Source of the DNA: Mycolicibacterium phocaicum | GTDB lineage: Bacteria; Actinomycetota; Actinomycetes; Mycobacteriales; Mycobacteriaceae | Assembly (NCBI RefSeq): GCF_010731115.1 | Contig: NZ_AP022616.1 | Coordinates: 2,356,001 to 2,420,000, forward strand | Direction: 5' to 3' | DNA: 64,000 nt | In this document: piece by piece, positions 16,851-26,743 of the stretch | Layout of the letters: each line of letters begins with the position of its first letter | How positions within the stretch are numbered: the stretch's first letter is position 1 | Notes under the pieces: model-generated | Database searches by the model: none | Seen by the model: the letters and a program-made list of their open reading frames with translations, nothing else | What the model was told of the DNA's origin: nothing | Program-made: the position numbers and the translations under genes

Positions 16851-18917
16851 GTGGCCGGTCGGATCGAGATCGACGACGTCGCACCAGTGGTGTCCGCAGG
16901 CCGGTATCCCGCCAAGGCCGTGGTCGGCGAAGTGGTTCCGATCAGCGCGACCGTCTGGCGCGAAGGGCATGACGCCGTTGCCGCGACGCTGGTGGTGCGC
17001 TACCACGGCCCCGTCTACCCGCAGCTCGCCGAAACCCCGCCGGGTGCGACTCCGGTTCCGGCGCCCCCACGGGCGAAGGTCAAGCCGACCCGCATGCCCA
17101 TGGCCCCTGGCTACACGCCCGACGTGTTCCACGGCCAACTCACGCCCGACGCGGTGGGACTGTGGACGTTCCGGGTCGACGGTTGGGGCGACCCGATCGC
17201 GACGTGGCGGCACGCCGTCACCGCCAAGCTCGACGCCGGCCAGAGCGAAGCCGAGCTGTCCAACGACCTACTTGTCGGTGCGACGCTGCTGGAGCGCGCC
17301 GCCACCGCCGTACCGCAGGACGACCGCGCCCCGCTGCTCGCTGCCGCACGGCGGCTCCGGGAGGAGGGCGACCCGTTCCTCCGCGCCGGCGCAGCACTGG
17401 CGCCCGACGTCACCGACCTGCTGCGCAAGTACCCGCTGCGTGAATTGGTCACGCGCGGAGAGCAACACGGCATCTGGGTCGACCGGCCGCGGGCCCGGTT
17501 CAGTGCCTGGTACGAGCTTTTCCCCCGCTCGACGGGGGGCTGGGATTCCGACGGGCAGCCGAGGCACGGCACGTTCGCGACGACAGCCAAGGCCATTCCG
17601 CGCGTTGCCGCAATGGGTTTCGACGTGCTGTACCTGCCGCCGGTGCATCCGATCGGCAAAGTGCACCGCAAGGGCCCGAACAACAACGTGACCGCGGCAC
17701 CCGGGGACGTCGGCTCCCCCTGGGCCATCGGCAGTGACGAGGGCGGCCATGATGCCGTGCACCCCGACCTGGGCACCATCGCCGATTTCGACGACATGGT
17801 CGCCGCGGCGCGCGACAACGGCCTGGAGATCGCGCTCGATCTGGCGCTGCAGTGCGCGCCCGACCACCCGTGGGCCAAGGACCATCCGGAGTGGTTCACC
17901 GTGCTGCCCGACGGCACCATCGCGTACGCCGAGAACCCGCCGAAGAAGTACCAGGACATCTACCCGCTGAACTTCGACAACGACCCGGCCGGCCTGTACC
18001 ACGAGGTCCTGCGCGTGGTCAAGTTCTGGATATCGCACGGCATCAAGATCTTCCGCGTCGACAATCCGCACACCAAGCCGGCGAACTTCTGGGCCTGGTT
18101 GATCGCCCAGGCCAAGAACATCGACCCCGACGTGCTGTTCCTGTCGGAGGCGTTCACCCGCCCCGCCCGGCTGTACGGGCTCGCGAAACTCGGCTTCACC
18201 CAGTCGTACACGTATTTCACCTGGCGCAATTACAAGTGGGAGATCACGGAATTCGGCCAGGAGATCGCCGCGTACGCCGACTTCTACCGGCCCAACCTGT
18301 TCGTCAACACCCCGGACATCCTGCACGCCAGCCTGCAGCATTGCGGCCCGGGCATGTTCGCGATCCGCGCGGTGCTGGCCTCCACCCTGAGCTCGTCCTG
18401 GGGTGTCTATTCCGGCTACGAGTTGTTCGAGCACCAGGCGGTCCGCGAGGGCAGCGAGGAGTACCTGGACTCCGAGAAATACCAGCTGCGGCCAAGGGAT
18501 TTCGAAGCCGCGCTGACCGGCGGCCGGTCGCTGGAGCCGCTACTGACCCGACTCAACGAGATTCGGCGCGTGCACCCGGCGCTCAGCCAATTGCGGACCA
18601 TCAAGTTCCATCACGTCGACAACGACTCGATGTTGGCGTACAGCAAGTTCGACCCGGTAACCGGCGACACCGTCCTTGTGGTGTTGACGCTCAACGCATT
18701 CGGCCCCGAGCAGGCAACACTGTGGCTGGACATGGGGGCCCTCGGGATGGAGGACCACGATCGGTTCTGGGTACGCGACGAGATCACCGGTGAGGAATAT
18801 CAATGGGGCGCATCGAATTACGTACGACTGGACCCGAGCAGAGCAGTGGCCCACGTACTGAACATGCCACAAATCCCGTACGACAAGCGACTGAATCTCC
18901 TGCGGAGGCTACCGTGA
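16851..18917 (+). CDS. glgE: Alpha-1,4-glucan:maltose-1-phosphate maltosyltransferase
   Basis: 688 residues, GH13 subfamily 3. Extends alpha-1,4-glucans with maltose from maltose-1-phosphate. Nucleophile D404 lies in [10 protein letters not shown] and acid/base E433 in FLSEAFTRP, 29 residues apart as in the characterised Streptomyces enzyme. GTG 16851 is preferred over GTG 16842 because the gagga site at 16836-16840 is 10 nt upstream. In M. tuberculosis its loss is lethal through maltose-1-phosphate build-up. The stop overlaps glgB (GTGA). Confidence 0.95.
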   Translation: MAGRIEIDDVAPVVSAGRYPAKAVVGEVVPISATVWREGHDAVAATLVVRYHGPVYPQLAETPPGATPVPAPPRAKVKPTRMPMAPGYTPDVFHGQLTPDAVGLWTFRVDGWGDPIATWRHAVTAKLDAGQSEAELSNDLLVGATLLERAATAVPQDDRAPLLAAARRLREEGDPFLRAGAALAPDVTDLLRKYPLRELVTRGEQHGIWVDRPRARFSAWYELFPRSTGGWDSDGQPRHGTFATTAKAIPRVAAMGFDVLYLPPVHPIGKVHRKGPNNNVTAAPGDVGSPWAIGSDEGGHDAVHPDLGTIADFDDMVAAARDNGLEIALDLALQCAPDHPWAKDHPEWFTVLPDGTIAYAENPPKKYQDIYPLNFDNDPAGLYHEVLRVVKFWISHGIKIFRVDNPHTKPANFWAWLIAQAKNIDPDVLFLSEAFTRPARLYGLAKLGFTQSYTYFTWRNYKWEITEFGQEIAAYADFYRPNLFVNTPDILHASLQHCGPGMFAIRAVLASTLSSSWGVYSGYELFEHQAVREGSEEYLDSEKYQLRPRDFEAALTGGRSLEPLLTRLNEIRRVHPALSQLRTIKFHHVDNDSMLAYSKFDPVTGDTVLVVLTLNAFGPEQATLWLDMGALGMEDHDRFWVRDEITGEEYQWGASNYVRLDPSRAVAHVLNMPQIPYDKRLNLLRRLP

Positions 18918-21088
18918 CCAGTCACCTCCGCCCGCCGGTCGCCGACCTGGCCCGCCTGCTGGCCGGCGAGCACCACGACCCGCATTCGATCCTGGGTGCG
19001 CACGAATACGGCAAGCGCACCGTCCTCCGGGCGCTGCGTCCGCACGCCACCGGCGTGACGGCGGTGATCGGCACGAAGCGGTACCCGATGGAGGCCATCG
19101 AGGGTGGCCTCTTCGCTGTCGCGGTGCCGTTCACCAAGCTGGCCGACTACCGGTTCGAGGTCGACTATCCCGGTGACGTCATCTATACGACGGCCGACCC
19201 CTACCGCTTCCTGCCCACGCTCGGCGACATGGACCTGCACCTGCTGGCCGAGGGACGGCACGAACGGCTGTGGGAAATCCTTGGCGCACAACCCCGTTCG
19301 TTCACCACGCCGGACGGTGTGGTCGAGGGATTCTCGTTCGCGGTGTGGGCGCCGAACGCCAAGGGCGTCAACCTGATCGGCGACTTCAACCACTGGGACG
19401 GCACCGAGGCGCCGATGCGGGCGCTGGGCTCGTCCGGGGTGTGGGAGCTGTTCTGGCCCGGCTTCGAAGCCGGCAGTTTGTACAAGTTCCGTATCCGGAC
19501 CAGCACCGGCTCCATCAGCGACCGCGCCGACCCGATGGCCTTCAGCACCGAGGTGCCGCCGCTGACGGCGTCGAAAACCTTTGTCAGCAACTATGTCTGG
19601 CATGACGACGAGTGGATGACCGCCCGCGCCGAGCGGAACCCGATCTTCGAGCCGATGAGCACCTACGAGGTGCACCTGATGTCGTGGCGCCCCGGCCTGA
19701 GCTACCGCGAGTTGGCGGTCGAACTCACCGAATACGTGGTGGCGCAGGGCTTCACGCACGTCGAGCTCCTCCCGGTGGCCGAGCACCCCTTCGGTGGGTC
19801 CTGGGGATATCAGGTGACGTCGTACTACGCGCCGACGTCACGGCTCGGCACCCCCGACGACTTCCGGTACCTGGTCGACACGCTGCACCAGGCCGGTATC
19901 GGCGTGATCGTCGACTGGGTGCCCGCCCACTTCCCCAAGGACTCGTGGGCACTGGGGCGCTTCGACGGCACGCCACTGTATGAGCACGCCGACCCCCGGC
20001 GCGGCGAGCAACTCGACTGGGGCACCTACGTTTTCGACTTCGGTCGCAACGAAGTCCGCAACTTCCTGGTGGCCAACGCGCTGTACTGGCTGATGGAGTT
20101 CCACGTCGACGGTCTCCGTGTCGACGCCGTCGCCTCCATGCTGTACCTGGACTACTCGCGTCCCGAAGGCGGTTGGACGCCCAACATCTACGGCGGCCGG
20201 GAGAACCTGGAGGCGGTGCAGTTCCTGCAGGAGATGAACGCGACTGTTCACAAGCTGGTTCCCGGCATCGTCACCGTCGCCGAGGAATCCACCTCGTGGC
20301 CCGGTGTCACCAGGCCGACAAACCTTGGCGGCCTTGGCTTCTCGATGAAGTGGAACATGGGGTGGATGAACGACACCCTGGACTACATCAGCCACAACCC
20401 GGTCCACCGCAGCTACCACCACCATGAGATGACGTTCTCGATGTTGTACGCCTACAGCGAGAACTACGTACTGCCGATCAGCCACGACGAAGTCGTACAC
20501 GGCAAGGGCACCCTGTGGACCCGGATGCCCGGTGACGATCACGCCAAGGCCGCCGGTCTGCGACAGCTGCTGGCCTACCAGTGGGCACATCCGGGGAAGC
20601 AATTGCTGTTCATGGGACAGGAATTCGGCCAGCGCGCCGAATGGTCCGAGGAGCGCGGGCTGGACTGGTTCCAACTCGGCGAGCACAGCTTCTCCACCGG
20701 GGTCCAACATCTGGTCCGCGACATCAACGGCATCTACCGCGAAAACCGCGCGCTGTGGTCGCGCGACAGTAATCCCGAGGGTTACTCGTGGATCGACGCC
20801 AACGACTCGAACAACAACGTGCTGAGCTTTTTGCGGTTCGGCGACGACGGGTCGGCCATCGCCTGTGTCTTCAACTTCTCCGGCAGTGAGCACTCGCAGT
20901 ACCGGCTGGGCCTGCCGCACTCCGGGACCTGGCAGGAGCTGCTGAACACCGACGCCACGGTCTACAACGGTGCGGGCGCGGGCAACATGGGCGCGGTCGA
21001 GGCCACCGACGAGCCCTGGCACGGCCGTCCCGCCTCCGCCGTCCTGGTCCTCCCACCGCTGTCGGCGCTCTGGCTCAAGCCCGCCTAG
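18914..21088 (+). CDS. glgB: 1,4-alpha-glucan branching enzyme
   Basis: 724 residues: N-terminal CBM48-type modules ([15 protein letters not shown] segment [18 protein letters not shown]), central GH13 barrel, C-terminal all-beta domain. Nucleophile D404 in [10 protein letters not shown] and acid E457 in [12 protein letters not shown] match the positions known for the M. tuberculosis enzyme after a 7-residue offset. Adds alpha-1,6 branches to the chains made by GlgE. Translationally coupled to glgE. Its 3' end overlaps the convergent TetR gene by 14 bp. Confidence 0.95.
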   Translation: MTSHLRPPVADLARLLAGEHHDPHSILGAHEYGKRTVLRALRPHATGVTAVIGTKRYPMEAIEGGLFAVAVPFTKLADYRFEVDYPGDVIYTTADPYRFLPTLGDMDLHLLAEGRHERLWEILGAQPRSFTTPDGVVEGFSFAVWAPNAKGVNLIGDFNHWDGTEAPMRALGSSGVWELFWPGFEAGSLYKFRIRTSTGSISDRADPMAFSTEVPPLTASKTFVSNYVWHDDEWMTARAERNPIFEPMSTYEVHLMSWRPGLSYRELAVELTEYVVAQGFTHVELLPVAEHPFGGSWGYQVTSYYAPTSRLGTPDDFRYLVDTLHQAGIGVIVDWVPAHFPKDSWALGRFDGTPLYEHADPRRGEQLDWGTYVFDFGRNEVRNFLVANALYWLMEFHVDGLRVDAVASMLYLDYSRPEGGWTPNIYGGRENLEAVQFLQEMNATVHKLVPGIVTVAEESTSWPGVTRPTNLGGLGFSMKWNMGWMNDTLDYISHNPVHRSYHHHEMTFSMLYAYSENYVLPISHDEVVHGKGTLWTRMPGDDHAKAAGLRQLLAYQWAHPGKQLLFMGQEFGQRAEWSEERGLDWFQLGEHSFSTGVQHLVRDINGIYRENRALWSRDSNPEGYSWIDANDSNNNVLSFLRFGDDGSAIACVFNFSGSEHSQYRLGLPHSGTWQELLNTDATVYNGAGAGNMGAVEATDEPWHGRPASAVLVLPPLSALWLKPA

Positions 21089-21674
21089 AGTCCCGCAGCC
21101 CGTCGAGGAGACGGCGCACCGCGGCACCGGTGTCGCGACGCGCGCGAACGGGATCGGATGCGCCGGCGATCGCGGCGACGGCTTGATTGCTGAGCCCCAT
21201 CAGCAGCACAGCCAGCGGTGAAATCGGCTGCGGCGCAAGCACACCCTGCTCCAGCAGGCTGACGAGGCCGGCCTCGATATTGGCCAGGGTGTACCGCGCG
21301 TTGCGCTCCTGCCATTTCTGCCAGCCGAGCACCGCGGGCGCGTCGACCACCCGGATGCGTTGCAGCGGCGCGTCAACCGCGCTGTCCAGCACGGCATCCC
21401 AGCCGGCGAGGAACACCGACCACGCGTCCTCGCCGCGTTCAGCGGCCGCCGCGGCAGCCTCCCGAACCCGGGTGCTGACGATCTGGTCGGCGCGGTCGAA
21501 GACCTCTTCGAAGAGCGCTTCCTTGTCCGCGAAATGGTGATACAGCGAGCCCCGGGTCACGCCGCTGCGGCGGACGATCTCCTCCGTACCGGTCTGGTGA
21601 TAGCCGTGCTCGCCGAACAACTCGGTCGCGACTGCGACGAGCCGCTCCCGCGAATCCCCCTTGACCGTGACCAT
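21075..21674 (-). CDS. TetR/AcrR family transcriptional regulator
   Basis: 199 residues from ATG 21674 ([11 protein letters not shown]). Helix-turn-helix visible as [20 protein letters not shown]; the C-terminal half resembles the TetR_C group with [15 protein letters not shown]. The start codon lies inside a strong double palindrome shared with the divergent alpha/beta hydrolase, so it very likely controls both. Inserted between glgB and the Rv1324 homologue relative to M. tuberculosis, where a PE_PGRS gene occupies the spot. Confidence 0.88.
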   Translation of the reverse strand: MVTVKGDSRERLVAVATELFGEHGYHQTGTEEIVRRSGVTRGSLYHHFADKEALFEEVFDRADQIVSTRVREAAAAAAERGEDAWSVFLAGWDAVLDSAVDAPLQRIRVVDAPAVLGWQKWQERNARYTLANIEAGLVSLLEQGVLAPQPISPLAVLLMGLSNQAVAAIAGASDPVRARRDTGAAVRRLLDGLRDSRRA

Positions 21675-21709
21675 ACAAGCTGTATGGTACCAGCATACAG
21701 CTTGTATGG
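21671..21709. promoter_or_regulatory. Double TetR operator
   Basis: Perfect inverted repeat: ccatacaagctgtatg (21671-21686) and catacagcttgtatgg (21694-21709), 7-bp spacer. Each arm is itself near-palindromic (ATACA-n3-TGTAT), so there appear to be two dimer sites. It covers the tetR start codon and ends 8 bp before the hydrolase start. Confidence 0.8.
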
Positions 21710-21717
21710 AGGTCGCC

Positions 21718-22578
21718 ATGACGACACCCGACGCCCACGTCCCCACCTGCCTCGGCGACCTGCACGTACGTCGCACCGGAACGGGACCTCCCGTCGTCCT
21801 GTGGCACAGTCTCTGGGTCGACTCACGCAGTTGGGGTCCGCTCGTCGACACCCTCGGGACTCAGCGACAGGTCGTGGCCATCGACGGGCCGGGCTACGGC
21901 ACCAGCAGCCCTATCCGCCGCGACTTCACACTCGACGAATGCGCCTACGCCGCAGGCGAAGTGCTCGATGCCCTGGGCCTCGATGTGGTCGACTGGATCG
22001 GCAACGCCTGGGGCGGCCACGTCGGCATCACGCTGGCCGTCACCGAGCCGCAGCGGCTGCGCAGCCTCATCACCATCGCCGCACCGATCACGCCGGTCAG
22101 TCGGACGCAACGCTGGACCCAGACCTACCCGCTGGCCGCGGCCTACCGACTGCTCGGACCCAATCCCCTGCTCACCAAAATCCTGTTCGACGTGCTTCTC
22201 GGCGGCGCCGATATCGCGCGGACGCAGCACGCGGCTGAACTCAAAGCCGCTTTCCGCGCCATGGACCACGAATCCGCCAGGCGCACAATCCGATACATGC
22301 ACAGCTGGCAGTCACTCGCCGGCCAGCTCGCCACCGTCACCGTCCCGACGCTGCTGATGACCGGCGATCTCGGCGATCAGCACTGGAGTCCCGCCGACGC
22401 CCGCGCCGCGGCCGACACCATGCCGCACGCGCGCGTCGTGCCCCTCACCGGCTCCGGACATGTCGGCCCGCTGCTCGTCGACACCGACGCGATCGCTGCG
22501 GCCGTCACGGACTTCTGGCAGTCACCGCCGGTGGTGCCGCGCGACCCGGGGGCGCTTCCCACCCGCGAGCAGACGTAA
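21718..22578 (+). CDS. Alpha/beta hydrolase-fold protein with Ala at the nucleophile position
   Basis: 286 residues, start ATG 21718 after ggagg at 21708. Oxyanion strand VVLWHSLWVDSR, a nucleophile elbow reading IGNAWGGH, a candidate acid in LMTGDLGDQHW and the base in TGSGHVGPLL are all recognisable. The elbow residue that should be Ser, Cys or Asp is Ala97. It may be a pseudoenzyme, or a lyase/C-C bond enzyme of this fold not using a Ser nucleophile. Regulated by the adjacent TetR. The stop codon lies in the left arm of a hairpin. Confidence 0.8.
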   Translation: MTTPDAHVPTCLGDLHVRRTGTGPPVVLWHSLWVDSRSWGPLVDTLGTQRQVVAIDGPGYGTSSPIRRDFTLDECAYAAGEVLDALGLDVVDWIGNAWGGHVGITLAVTEPQRLRSLITIAAPITPVSRTQRWTQTYPLAAAYRLLGPNPLLTKILFDVLLGGADIARTQHAAELKAAFRAMDHESARRTIRYMHSWQSLAGQLATVTVPTLLMTGDLGDQHWSPADARAAADTMPHARVVPLTGSGHVGPLLVDTDAIAAAVTDFWQSPPVVPRDPGALPTREQT

Positions 22579-22618
22579 AACTGTCAATTTCAGCGGGAAA
22601 TCGACAGTTTTACGTCTG
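22570..22618. terminator. Bidirectional hairpin between convergent genes
   Basis: Perfect 16-bp inverted repeat cagacgtaaaactgtc (22570-22585) / gacagttttacgtctg (22603-22618) with a 17-nt loop, between the convergent hydrolase and thioredoxin-like genes. The hydrolase stop codon TAA (22576-22578) is within the left arm. The AAAA/TTTT tracts lie inside the stem. Confidence 0.65.
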
Positions 22619-22639
22619 TTCGCGAAGAAAGGGCGACCC

Positions 22640-23527
22640 CTAGTACAGGGCGTTGGCGAGGTTGCGCCGGCCCGCGATGACCTCGGGGTCGGCCGGGTCG
22701 AACAGGTCGAACAACTCGATGAGCCGGGTGCGCACGCGGGTGCGGTCGTCACCCGACGTCTTCTTGACGAGTGCGATGAGCCGGTTGAACGCGCCGTCGA
22801 CGTCGCGCTGGAAGAGCTGCACGTCGGCGGCGGCGAAGGCCAGGTCGATGTCGTCGGGTGAGGCGTCGGCGAGGCGCACGGCCTCCGGGCGCTGCGCGGA
22901 CGCGCGCTGCAGGAACGCGATCTGCTGCACGGCGCCCTTGGCCTCGACGTGCGCCGGGTCGGCCTCGAGGATCGCCTGGTACGCCGCCAACGCGCCGTCG
23001 AAGTCTCCGTTGTCGAGGAAGTCCCGGGCTTGCGCGAGAGCGGGGTCGACCTGTTCCTCTTCGCCCTCGGCGCCGCCACCGAGCTTGCCGGCCGTCGCCT
23101 GCAGCAGCGAGTCCACCCAGCGCCGTAGCTGGTCTGCCGGTTGACCGCCCTCGAACGACGTGATCGGCTGCCCGCCGGCGAGCGCGACGACCGTCGGCAC
23201 GCCCTGGATGCCGAACATCTGGGCGATGCGCGGTGACGTGTCGACATTGACCGTGCCGAACGACCACTTGCCACCGTCCTCGGCGGCCAGCGCGGACAGC
23301 GTCTGCCCGAGCTGGACACTCGAGTCACTGCGCGGCGACCACAGCAGCACGACGACCGGCACCTCACCGGAGCGGATCAGCACCTCGGCTTCGAGATTGG
23401 CCTCGGTGATCTCGATGCCACCAGGCGCGCCACCGGCAGCGGCAGCACCTTCAGCGGGACGGTTTTTGAGCGCGGAGAGGTCCACCGCGCCAGCCAGCGC
23501 GGGACCGATAGGACGCGGACGAGTCAC
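22640..23527 (-). CDS. Thioredoxin-domain co-chaperone-like protein, Rv1324/CnoX (YbbN)-like
   Basis: 295 residues. Residues about 50-155 form a thioredoxin fold (VVVLLWSPRS...GKWSFGTVNVD, GVPTVVAL) and the rest is TPR-like (ARDFLDNGDFDGALAAYQAILEADP). The redox motif is absent: the usual CxxC is replaced by PRSDSS, so it should not do thiol exchange. CnoX-type proteins act as holdases for oxidised clients. GTG 23527 (TRPRPIGPALAGAVDL) is the conserved start. It follows the DUF3817 gene by 13 nt, probably as one operon. Confidence 0.87.
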   Translation of the reverse strand: MTRPRPIGPALAGAVDLSALKNRPAEGAAAAGGAPGGIEITEANLEAEVLIRSGEVPVVVLLWSPRSDSSVQLGQTLSALAAEDGGKWSFGTVNVDTSPRIAQMFGIQGVPTVVALAGGQPITSFEGGQPADQLRRWVDSLLQATAGKLGGGAEGEEEQVDPALAQARDFLDNGDFDGALAAYQAILEADPAHVEAKGAVQQIAFLQRASAQRPEAVRLADASPDDIDLAFAAADVQLFQRDVDGAFNRLIALVKKTSGDDRTRVRTRLIELFDLFDPADPEVIAGRRNLANALY

Positions 23528-23540
23528 GCTGTCCAGTCTG

Positions 23541-23900
23541 TCACGCGACGGCCGACGGCTCCGGTTCACCCTCGGCAGCACGGGCCCCGACTGCCAGCGC
23601 GCCGCTTCGTTCGGCCCAGCGCAGGAAGGCCACGCTGGCCAGCGGCACGATGCTGGACACCGCCGCCAGCACCCAGGTGACCAGCGACCACCGCGCGGCC
23701 CAACCGACGATCAGTCCGGTGGCCACGAAACCCAGAAACACCACGCCGTGGACCATGCCGAAGATCTGCACACCGATCTCGGTGCGAGGCGTGCCGAGGT
23801 ACTTGAAGTACATGCCGGTCAGCAGTCCGACCCAGCTGACCGCCTCGGCCAGAGCGATCAAACGAAACCAGCCCGCCACCCGGGGCACAACAGCGTTCAT
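23541..23900 (-). CDS. DUF3817 integral membrane protein
   Basis: 119 residues with three hydrophobic segments (FRLIALAEAVSWVGLL, FGMVHGVVFLGFVATGLIV, VTWVLAAVSSIVPLASVAF) and the conserved membrane HG. ATG start. Located 13 nt upstream of the thioredoxin-like gene and probably cotranscribed. Same family as the partial gene at 1-270 but clearly divergent. Function unknown. Confidence 0.85.
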   Translation of the reverse strand: MNAVVPRVAGWFRLIALAEAVSWVGLLTGMYFKYLGTPRTEIGVQIFGMVHGVVFLGFVATGLIVGWAARWSLVTWVLAAVSSIVPLASVAFLRWAERSGALAVGARAAEGEPEPSAVA

Positions 23901-23963
23901 GGCGCCATTGTGCCCGAGTGACGGGCTGACTACTACGAGGTGTAGTTCACACCTCGCGGAAAA

Positions 23964-25145
23964 CTACGGACGACGCAGGATCAGGGCGTCGCCCTGACCG
24001 CCGGCGCCGCACAGTGCCGCGACGGCATAACCCGAACCCTTGCGGGCCAGCTCCAGCGCCGCGTGCAGCGTGATGCGCGCGCCGGACATGCCGATCGGGT
24101 GGCCGATGGCGATGGCACCACCGTTGACGTTCACCTTGTCGCCGTCGACGCCCAGCTCCTTGGTCGAGGCCAGCGACACCGCCGCGAAGGCCTCGTTGAT
24201 CTCGATGACGTCCAGCTGGTCGACGGTGATGCCCTCACGCTCGACGGCCTTCTTGATGGCGTTGGCCGGCTGGCTCTGCAGCGTCGAATCCGGACCGGCG
24301 ACGACGCCGTGCGCGCCGATCTCGCACAGCCAGGTCAGGCCCAGCGACTCGGCCTTCTCCTTGCTCATCACCACGACGGCACACGCGCCGTCGGAGATCT
24401 GCGACGACGAACCGGCGGTGATGGTGCCGTCCTTGCGGAATGCCGGCCGCAGCCCGCCCAGCGACTCGGCGGTGGTGTTGCCGCGGATGCCCTCGTCCTC
24501 GGCGAACTCGATCGGGTCGCCCTTGCGCTGCGGGATGGACACCGGAACCACCTCGTCGGCAAAGACACCGTCCTTCCACGCGGCCGCGGCCTTCTGGTGC
24601 GACTTCGCGGCGAACTCGTCCTGCTCGGCGCGGGTGAAGTTGTCCTGGTCGTTGCGCTGCTCGGTCAGGGCGCCCATCGGCTGGTCGGTGAAGACGTCGT
24701 GCAGACCGTCGTACGCGAGGTGGTCCAGCGCGGTGACGTTGCCGTACTTGTAGCCCTCACGGCTCTTGGGCAGCAGGTGCGGGGCCTGGCTCATGGACTC
24801 CTGGCCGCCGGCCACCACGACCTCGAACTCGCCGGCGCGAATCAGCTGGTCAGCCAGGGCGATGGCGTCGATGCCCGACAGGCACATCTTGTTGATGGTC
24901 AGCGACGCCACGTCCCACGGGATGCCAGCAGCGACGGCTGCCTGCCGCGCCGGCATCTGCCCGGCGCCGGCGGTCAGCACCTGGCCCATGATCACGTAAT
25001 CGACCGCAGAGGGCTCGACGCCGGCCTTCTCCAGCGCACCCTTGATGGCGACGGCACCCAGGTCGCTACCCGAGAAGTCCTTCAGCGAACCCATCAACTT
25101 GCCCACCGGCGTACGGGCTCCAGCAACAATTACCGAGGTCGTCAT
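23964..25145 (-). CDS. fadA4: Acetyl-CoA C-acetyltransferase (thiolase)
   Basis: 393 residues. Biosynthetic-type thiolase condensing or cleaving acetoacetyl-CoA. Acyl-accepting C88 in [10 protein letters not shown], the catalytic His in [16 protein letters not shown] and second Cys in [12 protein letters not shown] are all present. ATG 25145 is chosen because ggagg lies 7 nt upstream; ATG 25151 is too close to it. Position and divergence from the epimerase gene match Rv1323/Rv1322A. Confidence 0.93.
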   Translation of the reverse strand: MTTSVIVAGARTPVGKLMGSLKDFSGSDLGAVAIKGALEKAGVEPSAVDYVIMGQVLTAGAGQMPARQAAVAAGIPWDVASLTINKMCLSGIDAIALADQLIRAGEFEVVVAGGQESMSQAPHLLPKSREGYKYGNVTALDHLAYDGLHDVFTDQPMGALTEQRNDQDNFTRAEQDEFAAKSHQKAAAAWKDGVFADEVVPVSIPQRKGDPIEFAEDEGIRGNTTAESLGGLRPAFRKDGTITAGSSSQISDGACAVVVMSKEKAESLGLTWLCEIGAHGVVAGPDSTLQSQPANAIKKAVEREGITVDQLDVIEINEAFAAVSLASTKELGVDGDKVNVNGGAIAIGHPIGMSGARITLHAALELARKGSGYAVAALCGAGGQGDALILRRP

Positions 25146-25228
25146 TTCCATCCTCCAACAAATCTGTAACGGCTAATGTGGCCGATCACACAGGCGCAAA
25201 TTCGGTCGTATCAGGTTACCTTTACGTT

Positions 25229-25705
25229 ATGACCACCGAACACGTCGATGCCCGTCCGGCGCTGGCCAGCGCCCTCGTGACCGCTATTGATCACGTCGGT
25301 ATCGCCGTGCCGGATCTGGACGCCGCGATTCGCTGGTACCACGACCACCTCGGCATGATCGTCCTGCACGAAGAGGTCAACGAGGACCAGGGCGTCCGCG
25401 AGGCCATGCTCTCCGTCCGTGGCGCGCCGGTCGGCAGCGCCCAGATCCAGCTGCTGGCCCCGCTCGACGAGAAGTCGACCATCGCCAAGTTCATCGACAC
25501 CCGCGGCCCGGGCCTGCAGCAGCTGGCCTACCGCACCAGCGACATCGAGGCCCTGTCCGAGCGCCTGCGCGCCGACGGCGTCCGCCTGCTGTACGAAGCC
25601 CCGCGCCGCGGCACCGCCGACTCGCGCATCAACTTCATCCACCCGAAGGATGCCGGCGGCGTGCTGATCGAGCTCGTCGAGCCCGCCAAGGATGCCGCCC
25701 ACTAA
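25229..25705 (+). CDS. mce: Methylmalonyl-CoA epimerase
   Basis: 158 residues, vicinal oxygen chelate fold. Interconverts (S)- and (R)-methylmalonyl-CoA, linking propionyl-CoA to succinyl-CoA and supplying methyl-branched lipid precursors. Metal ligand His in AIDHVGIAVPDLD, GPGLQQLAYR and FIHPKDAGGVLIELVEP are family hallmarks. ATG 25229 fits the homologous start better than the longer frame at 25178. Equivalent to Rv1322A. Confidence 0.92.
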   Translation: MTTEHVDARPALASALVTAIDHVGIAVPDLDAAIRWYHDHLGMIVLHEEVNEDQGVREAMLSVRGAPVGSAQIQLLAPLDEKSTIAKFIDTRGPGLQQLAYRTSDIEALSERLRADGVRLLYEAPRRGTADSRINFIHPKDAGGVLIELVEPAKDAAH

Positions 25706-25711
25706 AGCGGT

Positions 25712-25999
25712 CTAGGACCACCGCCGGGTCGGTCCCCTGTTCCCCCGATTCGCCCAGCACGGTGTGTGCCAATGCCTGCGGTCTTCGGCGTCATCGACCC
25801 GCAGCACCACCACATGCGCTGTGCCCGGGCGGATTTCGTGATCGCATCCGGGGCACCGATAGGTTTTGACGGCGCGGGATCCGGCCACGGGCCGCACCTC
25901 GTAGTCGTATCCGTCGGGTCCGGTCTCCACCCGGCGCGACGACAGCCCGAGCAGTGGCGGCGGATCGCGCCGAGGCCGCTCCGGACGTCGCCGAGGCAT
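25712..25999 (-). CDS. Small zinc-binding-like protein, Rv1322 position
   Basis: 95 residues, ATG start overlapping the nucS stop (ATGA). N-terminus is Arg/Pro-rich (PRRRPERPRRDPPP). The centre holds YRCPGCDHEI followed by GTAHVVV and HWHTPCW, giving a plausible Cys/His zinc site. Such genes are often labelled ATP/GTP-binding without good evidence. Coupling to nucS suggests a link with mismatch repair, which is inference. Confidence 0.78.
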   Translation of the reverse strand: MPRRRPERPRRDPPPLLGLSSRRVETGPDGYDYEVRPVAGSRAVKTYRCPGCDHEIRPGTAHVVVLRVDDAEDRRHWHTPCWANRGNRGPTRRWS

Positions 26000-26679
26000 C
26001 AGAACAACCGGAACTCGTCGTTGTCCATGCCGCGCATCTTGTCGTAGTCCAAAGTCACGCAACGGATTCCACGGTCTGTGGCCAGCGTGCGCGCCTGCGG
26101 CTTGATCTGCTGGGCGGCGAACACCCCGGCGACCGGCGCCAGGACGCTGTCCCGGTTGAGCAGATCGAGGTACCGCGTCAGCTGCTCGACGCCGTCGATC
26201 TCCCCGCGCCGCTTGATCTCCACCGCGACCGACGCCCCGGTCTCGTCACGGCACAACAGGTCCACCGGACCGATCGGCGTCGGGTACTCGCGTCGCACCA
26301 GCGTGTAACCGACGCCCAGAAGCTCGACGTGCTCGGCGAGCAGTTCCTGCAGGTGCGCCTCCACACCGTCCTTCACCAGACCGGGATCGACCCCGAGCTC
26401 ATGACTGGAGTCGTGCTCGATGTCCTCGACGGTGATCCGCAGTTGCTCACCGGCCTTGTTCTCGACGACCCAGACCAGAGCCGAAACGCCGTCCACTGCC
26501 GCCTCCTCGACGGTCCAGCAGGGCGGCGTCATCCAGTTCAGCGGCTTGTAGGCGCGGTCGTCGGCATGCACACTCACCGATCCGTCCGCCTTGAACAGCA
26601 GCAGGCGACGGGCCGACGGCAGATGTGCGGTCAGACGTCCGACGTAGTCAACGGTGCACTGGGCGATCACGAGACGCAC
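25999..26679 (-). CDS. nucS: Mismatch-specific endonuclease NucS/EndoMS
   Basis: 226 residues from GTG 26679 ([15 protein letters not shown]). NucS cuts both strands at mismatches and replaces MutSL in Actinobacteria. N-terminal DNA-binding/dimer part and C-terminal nuclease part with [31 protein letters not shown]; the Asp and E-x-K there are catalytic. The conserved C-terminal end DNDEFRLF is present. Divergent from the adenylate cyclase gene, 64 bp away. Confidence 0.94.
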   Translation of the reverse strand: MRLVIAQCTVDYVGRLTAHLPSARRLLLFKADGSVSVHADDRAYKPLNWMTPPCWTVEEAAVDGVSALVWVVENKAGEQLRITVEDIEHDSSHELGVDPGLVKDGVEAHLQELLAEHVELLGVGYTLVRREYPTPIGPVDLLCRDETGASVAVEIKRRGEIDGVEQLTRYLDLLNRDSVLAPVAGVFAAQQIKPQARTLATDRGIRCVTLDYDKMRGMDNDEFRLF

Positions 26680-26743
26680 CCGACCCACCTTAGGGGTAGT
26701 GAATCCCGGTCCGGACCCGCCCCACGAACTAGGCTGACGGCCA

